Notes: a model not told the origin generated them from the letters alone. A stretch of 24,330 bases of DNA from Candidatus Nanoarchaeia archaeon (GCA_028711925.1 JAQTRH010000003.1:1-24330), one strand, 5' to 3'; positions 7,357 through 15,023 are shown, counted from the stretch's first letter. Numbers and translations: made by a program.

Positions 7357-8360
7357 TTATAATTTAGAGTACATTGCTTAAATTCATCAATATTTAAATT
7401 ATGAGAATCATATAATTCTATTACTTTAAAAAATCTATTCTGCATTAGTTTTATATCATGCTCTGTAACTGTTTTATTGTTTACTCCATTACGGAATTCT
7501 TCAAGGTAACCTTTTGCTTCATCAAGGTTTCCTTTTGTTAAATATGCCTCTGCAAAATTCAAGGCCATTGCTGTTTTTCCTCTTTCATAACCTGTTTCTT
7601 TAAGTAAGTTCATTGCTTTTTCATAATGTTTTATTGCATCATCAGGTTCTTTTTTAATCATAGATATCTCACCAAGTGCTGATTCAGAATTGACAATGCC
7701 TTGCTTGTCTCCTAAACTTTCGAAAAAATCCCTTGCTCTAATTTGTAATCCATAAGCTTCATTTGCTTTTTTTGGGTCTTTAAGTCTTAAATAAGCAACT
7801 CCAATGTGGTGCAGGGCCTGTCCAAACCTGTTTTCATTTTCTTTATCGTCGGGGTATTTTTCAGTTAAATAATCGCAGATTTCTATTGCATCCTGATAGG
7901 ATTTAATGGCGTTTTTATATTTCTCCTGTGCTAAAAAAACAAGGCCTTTTTGATCCTCTAGTTTTGCGTGTACTATTCCCCTATTTTTTTCATTCGGGAT
8001 TTTTTTTGCAAGTAAATGTGCGTTTTTTAAACATGCATGTGCTTCATCAAAATCAGATTTGCCAACTCTGTAAATATCAGCCATGTTAATTTCTGCAAGA
8101 GATTTTTGTTCATTGCCAGGATTTAATTTAATTGCTTTTTTGTAATATTCAAGAGCTTCATCATATTGCCCTTGCATTCTTTTAACAATCCCTCCCTGAT
8201 TTAATGCTTCAGCTAAAACATCAAGGTGTTTATACCCTTCTCTCTTAAGTTCGATACTAACAAAGAAAAGACGATTATAAGCTTTAAAATGTTCACCTTT
8301 AACCTCTAACTCTCTTGCTTTTTCCAGAATTAATTCTAAATTTTTTGGTATTTCAGACAT
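7347..8360 (-). CDS. Tetratricopeptide-repeat protein
   Basis: Most of the 337 residues consist of helix pairs spaced as TPR units. Clear examples are the segments ending in YDEALEYYKKAIKLNPGN (about 65-82), KYKNAIKSYQDAIE (about 152-165), DDAIKHYEKAMNLLKETG and GNLDEAKGYLEEF. Their conserved small and aromatic positions mark at least six or seven repeats, resembling the LGN/GPSM2-type spacing with longer units. There is no signal peptide or enzymatic domain, so it is probably a cytoplasmic scaffold binding an unknown partner. An in-frame ATG at 8369 would add three residues. The TATA box at 8381-8390 favours leaderless initiation at 8360. It is convergent with and overlaps the end of ABCE1. 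Confidence 0.85.
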   Translation of the reverse strand: MSEIPKNLELILEKARELEVKGEHFKAYNRLFFVSIELKREGYKHLDVLAEALNQGGIVKRMQGQYDEALEYYKKAIKLNPGNEQKSLAEINMADIYRVGKSDFDEAHACLKNAHLLAKKIPNEKNRGIVHAKLEDQKGLVFLAQEKYKNAIKSYQDAIEICDYLTEKYPDDKENENRFGQALHHIGVAYLRLKDPKKANEAYGLQIRARDFFESLGDKQGIVNSESALGEISMIKKEPDDAIKHYEKAMNLLKETGYERGKTAMALNFAEAYLTKGNLDEAKGYLEEFRNGVNNKTVTEHDIKLMQNRFFKVIELYDSHNLNIDEFKQCTLNYNHT

Positions 8361-8380
8361 ATATGCCATAATATAAACTT

Positions 8381-8390
8381 AGTTTATAAA
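8381..8390 (-). promoter_or_regulatory. TATA box of the TPR gene
   Basis: Minus-strand TTTATAAACT, centred about 26 nt from ATG 8360. A second AT-rich element nearer the gene (8370-8378) is too close to act as TATA box for this start. Confidence 0.45.
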
Positions 8391-8427
8391 TCTTTCTATT
8401 TGTAACCACTTTTTAAAGACAATTAAC

Positions 8428-8988
8428 CTAGGCCCTTCCTTTTGACTCGCCCTCAACAACTCCGCGGGCAATTAAATGCGCAACTCTCAACGGCTCTGGA
8501 ATCAAAGAGTGCGTTGAAGTTATATCAATTATCTCTTCTGCTTCTTTTAAACTTAATCCAATGTACTGTATAAAAATTTCATCTAACTTATGTATTTCTC
8601 CGGCGTTTTCAAGAAGTTTTATTTTATCTTTATGGCCCACCTTTACAAGGGCATCCTTCATTTTATCAATTTCAGGATAGGTTCTCATAACAACTATTAC
8701 AGGGATGTTCGTTTTTTCATTTAATTCCTTGACATCAACAACATTAAATCCAGCAACAGCTATCCCATCTAAAAGAACTGCCTGTATCTGGGGCTTAAAC
8801 TTGCTTTTATTTATCATCTCAATAATCTTTTCAGTGGAATCTTCTCCATCAACTTTAACCTTACAAGAAAGAACTCCATCTATAAAAGAGCCACCTCTAT
8901 AAACAGTTCCAACAACCAAGGCCTCAGAATCATTAAACTTGTCAAATGGGCCGTCATCAATACCCAAAACCCTAATCTCTTTCTTCAT
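8428..8988 (-). CDS. DUF99 / UPF0215 family protein
   Basis: The 186 residues match DUF99 (COG1628), an archaeal family whose fold is related to the RNase H-like endonuclease V. Recognisable segments are the start RVLGIDDGPF, the VVGTVYRGGSFIDGVL strand-turn, VLLDGIAVAGFNVVD and the C-terminal PEPLRVAHLIARGVVEGESKGRA. The acidic residues in GIDDG and LLDG sit where endonuclease V binds metal. The family has no proven activity, so a nuclease role is inference only. The gene is monocistronic with a TATA box about 26 nt upstream of its ATG. Confidence 0.9.
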   Translation of the reverse strand: MKKEIRVLGIDDGPFDKFNDSEALVVGTVYRGGSFIDGVLSCKVKVDGEDSTEKIIEMINKSKFKPQIQAVLLDGIAVAGFNVVDVKELNEKTNIPVIVVMRTYPEIDKMKDALVKVGHKDKIKLLENAGEIHKLDEIFIQYIGLSLKEAEEIIDITSTHSLIPEPLRVAHLIARGVVEGESKGRA

Positions 8989-9008
8989 AACTCTAAATAG
9001 CCAATAAT

Positions 9009-9020
9009 AATATATTAAGC
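9009..9020 (-). promoter_or_regulatory. BRE/TATA of the DUF99 gene
   Basis: Minus-strand GCTTAATATATT preceded by GGAAA, centred about 26-28 nt from ATG 8988. It matches the archaeal BRE-TATA consensus and predicts a leaderless mRNA. Confidence 0.6.
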
Positions 9021-9052
9021 TTTCCTTATTTTACTTTATAATTACAAACAGA

Positions 9053-9301
9053 TTATTGTTCATCTTTATGGTAAATATCCAAAAAGATAATCTTACTTTC
9101 TGAGGGATTATAAGAATAGGCTAATCTATAAGGAGCAATATAAACCTCTCTTGTGTTTTTCCTTGCATATCTCATGGGTTTGCCTGTCTCTGGAGATTCA
9201 ATTATTTTTTCAATCTGCTTCTTGACTTTTATTTTATCAGCTAAGTTCTTTATTTTGCTGATTTTTTTCAAGAAATCTTTGTTATAATCAATGTCTAACA
9301 T
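9053..9301 (-). CDS. RelE-family toxin of the AbrB/RelE pair
   Basis: This 82-residue protein has an N-terminal helical hairpin (about 5-33, KDFLKKISKIKNLADKIKVKKQIEKII) and a beta-sheet with the family pattern GKPMRYARKNTREVYIAPYRLAYSYNPSESKIIFLDIYHKDEQ. The Arg in PYRLAYSY and the late Tyr-His-Lys are where RelE enzymes place residues for mRNA cleavage in the ribosome. The start overlaps the upstream AbrB-type gene by 7 bp, which argues for coupled translation. Unlike the toxin-like gene at 5207, this one is shorter and its partner is an AbrB-fold protein rather than a winged helix. Confidence 0.85.
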   Translation of the reverse strand: MLDIDYNKDFLKKISKIKNLADKIKVKKQIEKIIESPETGKPMRYARKNTREVYIAPYRLAYSYNPSESKIIFLDIYHKDEQ

Positions 9302-9561
9302 GCTCGCAAATCCTTTAGGAAGTTATCCTTGGTTTTTGTAACAAATTTTCCTTTGTCATGATCCTGCCATGCCTTTTCCACTTTTTCAGCAAATATCAAA
9401 TCATCTTTAAGATCTTCAGCCATATCTCTAATATTTTTTAAAATAATTCTGTTATCATCCTTGACGATCAAAAATTCATCTCCTGTTTTTATGTTTTGTC
9501 TTAAACGGTTAGGTATGACTATCTGCCCTTTAGTACTAACCTTAGCAATTGCATATTCCAT
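9295..9561 (-). CDS. AbrB/SpoVT-type antitoxin
   Basis: From ATG 9561 the protein has 88 residues. Residues about 5-45 form a swapped-hairpin AbrB domain with the signature KVSTKGQIVIPNRLRQNIKTGDEF. The C-terminal half (EDLKDDLIFAEKVEKAWQDHDKGKF) is acidic and helical, the part that usually wraps the toxin. The start was chosen because AGGTGAT (minus strand, 9573-9567) lies 5 nt before ATG 9561. The in-frame GTG 9570 and ATG 9567 overlap this ribosome site. It is the first gene of a toxin-antitoxin operon with a palindromic operator, so autorepression is likely. Confidence 0.87.
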   Translation of the reverse strand: MEYAIAKVSTKGQIVIPNRLRQNIKTGDEFLIVKDDNRIILKNIRDMAEDLKDDLIFAEKVEKAWQDHDKGKFVTKTKDNFLKDLRAC

Positions 9562-9573
9562 ATTCATCACCTG

Positions 9574-9593
9574 TAGTAAGGTATAACTTACTA
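9574..9593 (-). promoter_or_regulatory. Palindromic operator of the AbrB/RelE operon
   Basis: Arms TAGTAAG and CTTACTA (7 bp each) flank a 6-bp spacer GTATAA. The 20-bp site is palindromic except for one central pair position. It lies between the TATA box (9595-9604) and the predicted transcription start near 9573, where a bound antitoxin dimer would block RNA polymerase. Confidence 0.6.
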
Positions 9594-9594
9594 G

Positions 9595-9604
9595 TATATT
9601 AAGC
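9595..9604 (-). promoter_or_regulatory. BRE/TATA of the AbrB/RelE operon
   Basis: Minus-strand GCTTAATATA preceded by CAAAA. It predicts transcription from about 9573, leaving a 12-nt leader that carries the AGGTGAT ribosome site. Confidence 0.6.
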
Positions 9605-9649
9605 TTTTGCTTTTGCCTGAATCTACTATTAAAAAATATTTTATAATGG

Positions 9650-9668
9650 TATTAAAATTACTTTAATA
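9650..9668 (+). repeat. Inverted repeat just upstream of the glmS promoter
   Basis: Perfect 7-bp arms TATTAAA and TTTAATA separated by ATTAC. The repeat ends 2 bp before the TATA box of the glmSMU operon, overlapping the BRE position, so a bound factor could control recruitment of TFB. The AT-rich composition makes a chance match possible. Confidence 0.4.
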
Positions 9669-9670
9669 AG

Positions 9671-9720
9671 CTTTATATACTAAATGCAATTTCTTAATGC
9701 CCTGTTTAAATAGGAGGGAT
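9671..9720 (+). promoter_or_regulatory. Promoter and Shine-Dalgarno site of the glmSMU operon
   Basis: TATA element CTTTATATAC (9671-9680) preceded by AATAAG predicts transcription from about 9702. The leader is about 24 nt, and GGAGGGAT (9713-9720) lies 5 nt before ATG 9726. Confidence 0.6.
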
Positions 9721-9725
9721 CTTAA

Positions 9726-11480
9726 ATGTGCGGCATATTTGCTTATAAGGGAAAAAGAAATGCAACAAAAACAGTATTTGAAGGCCTTAAAAAGCTGGAA
9801 TACCGCGGGTATGACTCATGGGGAATGGCCTTCAAGAAAGAAAACAAAATACAAACAATAAAAGAAGTTGGAAAGATAGCTGAATTCAACGAAAAAATAC
9901 CAGAAAATGCTGACTATGCAATAGGCCACACAAGATGGGCAACTCACGGAAAGGTAAATGAAAAAAACGCCCATCCTCAGTTGTCAAACAACAAAAAAAT
10001 AGCTGTAATCCATAACGGAATAATAGACAACTACATGAAGATAAAAAACATCCTTATGGGAAAGGGGTATAATTTCAAAAGCCAGACAGACACAGAAGTA
10101 ATACCAAACCTTATACAGGAGAATATGAAAAAAAGCAGCTTCAGGGAAGCTGTGAAAAAATCATTAAAAACACTTGAGGGAAGCTTTGCAATCGTTGCAA
10201 TAAGCCAGGACTCCAATGAAATTATAGCTGCAAAAAAGATGAGCCCTCTTGTTTTAGGAATACAGGATAATGAATTCTTTGTATCATCAGATGTTGCTGC
10301 TTTTTTAAGCTATACTGACAAGGCAATAATAATGGATGATAATGAGATGGCTGTGATTGAAAATGATATTGAAATACTAAACTTCAAGGAAAATAAAAAA
10401 ATAACAAAAAAGGCAAAAAGTATAGGAATGAATTATGAGGAAGCTGAAAAAGGCGGATTTAAGCACTTTCTTATAAAAGAGATAAGCGAGCAGGAAGAGT
10501 CAATAATGAGGGCAATAAACCAGGACAGGGAATTCATAGAAAATATAGCAAAACAGATTGATAACGCCTTTGGTGTTTTCTTTGTAAGCTGCGGAACAAG
10601 CTATCATGCATGCTTATCTGCATCATACCTTTTTTCAAAGATAGTTAAGAAGCATGTAAATGTTGTTCTTGCATCTGAATTCATAAATTACAAGCATTTT
10701 CTCACAGAAAACACATTGGTTATAGCTGTATCACAGTCAGGAGAAACAGCTGATGTGCTTGATGCAGTGAGGACAGCAAGGGAAAAAAACTCAAGAATAA
10801 TATCAATAGTAAATGTTCCGGGCTCAAGCCTTACAAGAATATCAGATGAAGTTATTCCAATGAACGCAGGCCAGGAAGTAAGCGTTCTTTCAACAAAAAG
10901 CTATACTTCGCAGCTTGCAATACTAACCTTAATTGCATACGCCTGCGCAGGAAAATATGAAAAAGGCCTTGGATTAATAAGAAAATCAGCTTATTACATA
11001 AAAAAGATAATCTCCAATGACAGGAAAAAAATAAAAATCCTTGCGCAAAAGCTTAAAGACAAAAAAGATATATTTATAATAGGAAGAGGGCTTGCATTCC
11101 CCACTGCATTGGAAGCTGCGCTTAAGATAAAGGAAGTTTCATACATACATGCAGAAGGCCTTGCCGGGGGCGAGTTAAAACATGGCACTCTTGCATTAAT
11201 TGAGGACGGGGTTCCGGTAATAGTTATATCAACATCTGATTCAGAGGCAAATATAGAAAACAACGCAAATGAAATAAAGTCAAGAGGAGGCTTTATGATA
11301 GGATTTAATTCCAATGAAAGCAATATTTATGACTATTTCATCAAAATACCCTCTCTTGAAAACATGGAGCCTTTGATAACAATAGTGCCAATACAATTGC
11401 TGTCTTATTACCTTGCTTTATATAGAAAATGCGACCCTGACAAGCCAAGAAATTTAGCAAAATCAGTAACGGTGAGATAG
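9726..11480 (+). CDS. glmS: Glutamine--fructose-6-phosphate aminotransferase (isomerising)
   Basis: GlmS makes glucosamine-6-phosphate from fructose-6-phosphate and glutamine, the first step of UDP-GlcNAc synthesis. The 584 residues show the class II glutamine amidotransferase domain starting with the Cys nucleophile directly after Met (MCGIFAYKG). Further motifs are YRGYDSWG, HTRWATHG, HNGIIDNY and QTDTE. From about residue 275 follow two SIS sugar-isomerase domains, with SCGTSYHA and SQSGETADVLDA in the first and GRGLAFPTALEAALKIKEVSYIHAEGL in the second. The C-terminal DKPRNLAKSVTV tail is intact, although the last residue is Arg where the family normally ends in Glu. It is the first gene of glmS-glmM-glmU and its stop is immediately followed by the glmM start. 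Confidence 0.96.
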   Translation: MCGIFAYKGKRNATKTVFEGLKKLEYRGYDSWGMAFKKENKIQTIKEVGKIAEFNEKIPENADYAIGHTRWATHGKVNEKNAHPQLSNNKKIAVIHNGIIDNYMKIKNILMGKGYNFKSQTDTEVIPNLIQENMKKSSFREAVKKSLKTLEGSFAIVAISQDSNEIIAAKKMSPLVLGIQDNEFFVSSDVAAFLSYTDKAIIMDDNEMAVIENDIEILNFKENKKITKKAKSIGMNYEEAEKGGFKHFLIKEISEQEESIMRAINQDREFIENIAKQIDNAFGVFFVSCGTSYHACLSASYLFSKIVKKHVNVVLASEFINYKHFLTENTLVIAVSQSGETADVLDAVRTAREKNSRIISIVNVPGSSLTRISDEVIPMNAGQEVSVLSTKSYTSQLAILTLIAYACAGKYEKGLGLIRKSAYYIKKIISNDRKKIKILAQKLKDKKDIFIIGRGLAFPTALEAALKIKEVSYIHAEGLAGGELKHGTLALIEDGVPVIVISTSDSEANIENNANEIKSRGGFMIGFNSNESNIYDYFIKIPSLENMEPLITIVPIQLLSYYLALYRKCDPDKPRNLAKSVTVR

Positions 11481-12824
11481 ATGAGAAAAATATTCGGGAC
11501 AGACGGAATAAGGGGAAAGGCAAACACCTATCCCATGGATGCACAGACAGCACTAAAGATAGGTATGGCCGCCGCATCAATTTTAACCAACGGCAACAAA
11601 AGACATAAGATAATTATAGGAAAAGACACAAGAATCTCTGGTTATTTAATTGAAAATGCCTTAACAGCAGGAATTCTCTCAATAGGAGTTGATGTTCTAT
11701 TAGTTGGACCGATGCCAACCCCTGCAATTGCCCACCTTACAAAATCTTTTGCAGCAGATGCAGGCATTGTTATTTCAGCATCTCACAATCCTGCAGAGGA
11801 CAACGGAATCAAGTTCTTTGACCATAACGGATTCAAGCTTTCTGATGAGATAGAGGAAAAAATAGAGGAAATTGCTTTTTCAGAGATAAAAACAGACCAT
11901 ATTATCAGAGAATTTGTTGGAAAGGCAAAAAGGATTGATGACTCACAGGGAAGATATATAGAGTTTGCAAAAAGCTCTGTTGACAATATGTCATTAAAGG
12001 GATTAAGAATAGTTCTTGACTGCGCAAACGGAGCTGCATACAAAGTTAGCCCATTGATATTTGAAGAGCTCGGAGCTGATGTTATAACAATAAATGACAA
12101 GCCAAACGGCTTAAACATAAATGATGAATGCGGAGCATTGTATCCTGAGAAGATGAAAAAAATCGTTGTGCAGTACAGCGCAGATATAGGAATTGCACTG
12201 GATGGAGATGCTGACCGTGTAATAATGGTTGATGAAAATGCAAAAGAAATTGATGGAGACCAGATTATGGCTTTATGCGGCTCTTATATGAAAGAAAAAG
12301 GCCTTTTGAAAAAAAATACAATAGTCACAACAGTAATGAGCAACCTTGGTTTTGAGATTGCAATGAAAGAAAAAGGAATAAAAGTAATAAGAACAGATGT
12401 TGGAGACAGGTATATACTGGAGGAAATGAAAAAAAACAATTATAATTTTGGAGGGGAGCAGTCAGGCCATATTATATTCTTTGACCAGACTAAAACAGGA
12501 GACGGCACAATATCAGCATTGCAAGTGTTAAGAATAATGAAAGAAACACAAAAAAAGCTCTCAGAGCTTGCAGGATGCATGAAAAAGCTCCCGCAGATAA
12601 TGCTCACTGTAGAGGTAAATGAAAAAATTGATTTTCAGAAAATGCCCAAGGTAATTGAAAAGATTAATAAAGTAAAAGAAGACCTTAATAATAAGGGAAG
12701 GGTTTTAGTGAGGTATTCGGGAACACAGAATATTGCCAGAATAATGATTGAGGGCAATGATGAAAAGCAAATAAAAAAATATGCAGAGGAAATTGCAGAA
12801 GAAATAAGCAAGGAGGCGAGCTGA
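11481..12824 (+). CDS. glmM: Phosphoglucosamine mutase
   Basis: GlmM converts glucosamine-6-phosphate to glucosamine-1-phosphate through a phosphoserine intermediate. The 447 residues match the alpha-D-phosphohexomutase family. Motifs include the N-terminal FGTDGIRG, the phosphoserine loop SASHNPAEDNGIKF (about 98-111), the metal-binding DGDADR (about 240-245), GGEQSGH (sugar-binding loop) and the phosphate-binding RYSGTQN near residue 411. The last motif is usually RxSGTE, and here Glu is replaced by Gln. Sequence alone cannot exclude phosphomannomutase activity, but position between glmS and a GlmU-like gene makes GlmM the better call. It begins on the base after the glmS stop, so translation is probably coupled. 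Confidence 0.92.
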   Translation: MRKIFGTDGIRGKANTYPMDAQTALKIGMAAASILTNGNKRHKIIIGKDTRISGYLIENALTAGILSIGVDVLLVGPMPTPAIAHLTKSFAADAGIVISASHNPAEDNGIKFFDHNGFKLSDEIEEKIEEIAFSEIKTDHIIREFVGKAKRIDDSQGRYIEFAKSSVDNMSLKGLRIVLDCANGAAYKVSPLIFEELGADVITINDKPNGLNINDECGALYPEKMKKIVVQYSADIGIALDGDADRVIMVDENAKEIDGDQIMALCGSYMKEKGLLKKNTIVTTVMSNLGFEIAMKEKGIKVIRTDVGDRYILEEMKKNNYNFGGEQSGHIIFFDQTKTGDGTISALQVLRIMKETQKKLSELAGCMKKLPQIMLTVEVNEKIDFQKMPKVIEKINKVKEDLNNKGRVLVRYSGTQNIARIMIEGNDEKQIKKYAEEIAEEISKEAS

Positions 12825-12826
12825 AA

Positions 12827-14014
12827 ATGAAAGCTGTTATAATGGCCGCAGGAAGAGGGGAAAGATGCTATCCTTTAACTTTGACCAGGCCAAAGCCAAT
12901 GCTGAAAATAATAAACAAGACCGTTCTTGAGCACAATCTTGAGCAGATCAATGGGCTGGTTGATGAAGCAATAATAGTTGTTGGTTATAAAAAAGAGATG
13001 ATTAAGGAAAAGTTCAAGAAAAAATACAAAAAAATAAAGATAACATTTGTAGAGCAGGAAAAGCAGCTTGGAACAGGGCATGCTTTAATGCAGGCTGAAA
13101 AATTTATAAATGGAAAATTCATACTGATGAACGGTGATGACCTTTTTTCAAGGACAGATATTGAAAAATGCCTTTTGCATGATTACTGTGTTTTAGGGCA
13201 GGAAGTGGCTAATCCAGAAAATTTTGGGATAATCTATTCCAACAAGGGAATCCTTAAAGAGATAATTGAAAAATCAGAAAATCCGAAGTCAAATATTGCA
13301 AACATAGGGCTTTATATTCTTGATGACAGTATATTTGGGATTTTAAAAACAATAAAAAAGACCAAAAGGCAAGAATATGAGCTACCTACAGCAATAAACA
13401 AACTTGCAAAAAACAAAAAGGTATGCTGCGAAAAAGTGGATGACTACTGGCTTCCAATAACCTACCCATGGAATTATCTTGAGGCAAATGTATTTATGCT
13501 TAACAGAATCAAGAAAACGCAGATAAACGGAAAAATAGAGCAGGATGTAACAATAAAGGGCAAGGTATTTGTTGGAGACGGGACAATAATTAAGTCAGGA
13601 AGCTATATAGAGGGGCCTGTCTACATCGGAGATGACTGTGAAATCGGGCCCAATGCATTCATAAGGAAAGACACAATAATAATGGATATGGTGAGGACAA
13701 GAGCAGAAATAGTTGACTCTGTGCTCATGGAAGGAGTTACTGCAAAGCATGTTTGCTATCTTGGCCACTCTGTTATAGGCGAAAATTCAAATATTGGGGC
13801 CAGTACAATAAGCGCCGACTACAGGCATGACACAAAAGAAAACATGACTGTTGTAAATGGAAAAAAGGTTAATACGCATAGGAGAAAACTAGGCTCTTTT
13901 ATTGGGGATAATGTTAACACGGGCATAGGAACATTGATTTATCCGGGAAGAAAAATCTGGCCAAACCTTGGAACCCTGCCTGGAGAAATAGTTGCTAAAG
14001 ATAAGACAGAATAA
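12827..14014 (+). CDS. glmU: Bifunctional sugar-1-phosphate nucleotidylyltransferase / acetyltransferase (archaeal GlmU type)
   Basis: This enzyme would acetylate glucosamine-1-phosphate and join it to UTP, giving UDP-GlcNAc. The 395 residues divide into an N-terminal nucleotidyltransferase (about 1-230) and a left-handed beta-helix (about 240-390). The first part has MAAGRGERCYPLTLTRPKPM as NTP-binding loop, QLGTGHAL and the metal-binding Asp pair in NGDD. The second has hexapeptide repeats (FVGDGTIIKSG, YIGDDCEIGPNAFI, VIGENSNIGAS), a likely acetyl-transfer His in CYLGHSVIGE and a C-terminal LPGEIV. The layout resembles the archaeal ST0452 enzyme rather than bacterial GlmU. It starts 2 bp after the glmM stop. 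Its own stop abuts the stop of trmI with no gap. Confidence 0.9.
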   Translation: MKAVIMAAGRGERCYPLTLTRPKPMLKIINKTVLEHNLEQINGLVDEAIIVVGYKKEMIKEKFKKKYKKIKITFVEQEKQLGTGHALMQAEKFINGKFILMNGDDLFSRTDIEKCLLHDYCVLGQEVANPENFGIIYSNKGILKEIIEKSENPKSNIANIGLYILDDSIFGILKTIKKTKRQEYELPTAINKLAKNKKVCCEKVDDYWLPITYPWNYLEANVFMLNRIKKTQINGKIEQDVTIKGKVFVGDGTIIKSGSYIEGPVYIGDDCEIGPNAFIRKDTIIMDMVRTRAEIVDSVLMEGVTAKHVCYLGHSVIGENSNIGASTISADYRHDTKENMTVVNGKKVNTHRRKLGSFIGDNVNTGIGTLIYPGRKIWPNLGTLPGEIVAKDKTE

Positions 14015-14800
14015 TTATTTTATTTTTCTTGCAAAAGAAATGAATCCTGTGTAGCCCAAGCCCTCTGATTTGGGCCTTATTCTTCGGCCGTCTATTTTCC
14101 ATTCTCTTTCAATTAATTCTATTGTTTTTATAAAGATAAACCTTTCATTTTTCCTTATATTATTTACAAAGTCAGCTGTCTGGGGTATAGAAGTTGAGTA
14201 AGAGACAATAAATCCCCCAATATTTAATGATTTCTCAGCGTGTTCTATGACTTTCCATGGCTCTGGCAAGTCTAAGGTTATTAAGTCGATATTTTTTTTA
14301 TCAATTCCATTGTAGATGTCTTTCTTTTTTATGGTTATGTTTTTCAGTTCAAGCATTTTTATGTTTTTGCTTACAACCTCAATAAAATCATCCCTTAGTT
14401 CATAAGAATAAACCTTTTTCGCATAGTTTGCAAGGAAGCATGATAATGCCCCTGAGCCAGCGCCTGCATCAACTACTGTGCTGTTTTTATTTATGCCTGT
14501 CTCAGCAATTATTGCCGCAGCATCTTTTGTTGTTATTATCTGCGCTGTTCTTTTGATTTTTTTGTACTGGTCTATAAAACTTGGGGAAAATATCACAAAT
14601 TCTTTATTTTGGTTTGTTTTTATTATGCTTCCGTCTTTTTTCTTTAGGTCTTTTTTTGAAATAACCCCTTCTTTTATATCGAAGTCTTTATTTACGTCAT
14701 CAATATAGTAAACTCTTTTCTTGGCTATGCTTACCTCTCTTTTGATATCTTCAATAAATTGTTTTTTCTCTTTCCTTGCAATAATCTTTTTCACTTTCAT
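14015..14800 (-). CDS. trmI: tRNA (adenine-57/58-N1)-methyltransferase
   Basis: TrmI methylates N1 of A58, and in many archaea also A57, in the T-loop of tRNA. From ATG 14800 the protein has 261 residues. An N-terminal OB-like region (about 1-85) precedes a Rossmann methyltransferase with motif I VVDAGAGSGALSCFLA (about 110-125) and motif IV LDLPEPW, the TrmI/GCD14 hallmark. The acidic motif II is in YSYELRDD. The C-terminus has REWKIDGRRIRPK and GYTGFISFARK typical of the family. The in-frame GTG 14809 is less likely to be the start because GTGAT at 14809-14805 can serve as a weak ribosome site. No separate promoter is visible, so it is probably read with the tRNA genes just upstream. Confidence 0.92.
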   Translation of the reverse strand: MKVKKIIARKEKKQFIEDIKREVSIAKKRVYYIDDVNKDFDIKEGVISKKDLKKKDGSIIKTNQNKEFVIFSPSFIDQYKKIKRTAQIITTKDAAAIIAETGINKNSTVVDAGAGSGALSCFLANYAKKVYSYELRDDFIEVVSKNIKMLELKNITIKKKDIYNGIDKKNIDLITLDLPEPWKVIEHAEKSLNIGGFIVSYSTSIPQTADFVNNIRKNERFIFIKTIELIEREWKIDGRRIRPKSEGLGYTGFISFARKIK

Positions 14801-14814
14801 AGAAATCACTTATG

Positions 14815-14822
14815 AAAAAAAA
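14815..14822 (-). terminator. T-run after tRNA-Cys
   Basis: Eight T residues on the minus strand directly after the tRNA-Cys 3' stem. This is a typical archaeal T-rich terminator and could release tRNA transcripts. Read-through would be needed to express trmI. Confidence 0.4.
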
Positions 14823-14894
14823 GCAGAGGCAGGGACTCGAACCCTGGGATAAGCGGGTTGCAGCCGCTCGCCTTAGCCGCTTGGCTACCTCTGC
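14822..14894 (-). tRNA. tRNA-Cys (GCA)
   Basis: A 73-nt cloverleaf. The acceptor stem is GCAGAGG with CCTCTGC, the D-stem GCC with GGC, the anticodon stem AGCGG with CCGCT enclosing loop CTGCAAC (anticodon GCA), and the T-stem CAGGG with CCCTG enclosing TTCGAGT. The discriminator base is U73, a nearly universal tRNA-Cys identity element. CCA is not encoded. There is no intron. It starts 2 nt after the discriminator base of tRNA-Arg. Confidence 0.95.
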
Positions 14895-14910
14895 AGCGGA
14901 CCTAGGGGGA

Positions 14911-15001
14911 CTTTCACCAAATGTTGCGAACGAAGTGAGCTCGGTGGACTTGCCGTAAGGCAATGTCCTCCCTTGCGTATCAAATGAGCGTAACCATTTG
15001 C
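14911..15001 (-). other. 91-nt intron in the T-loop (59/60) of tRNA-Arg
   Basis: A bulge-helix-bulge fits. The T-stem is followed by the 4-bp central helix UUCA/UGAA, with 3-nt bulges AAG on the 5' side and AGU on the 3' side. The outer helix is CAAAUG (15000-14995) with CAUUUG (14923-14918), one extra G on the 3' strand. Cutting between the second and third base of each bulge leaves loop UUCAAAU. Inside lies a stable hairpin (14968-14946: GGAC, TTGCC, loop TTAC, GGCAA, GTCC, with one bulged A). There is no open frame or homing endonuclease. Confidence 0.85.
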
Positions 15002-15023
15002 TTTGAACCCCCGATCTACAGCT

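Noticed and set aside
9680..9725. A glmS ribozyme/riboswitch in the glmS leader
   Set aside because: The predicted leader is only about 24 nt, far too short, and the element is known from bacteria.
14751..14963. An open frame on the minus strand running through the tRNA-Cys gene and the T-loop intron of tRNA-Arg
   Set aside because: It covers tRNA exons and intron and has no promoter or ribosome site. The structured RNAs explain the sequence.
14911..15001. Possible box C/D or H/ACA guide RNA encoded in the T-loop intron
   Set aside because: No C/D box pair is visible. An ACA triplet follows a hairpin, but I could not identify a kink-turn or a guide pocket matching a target.
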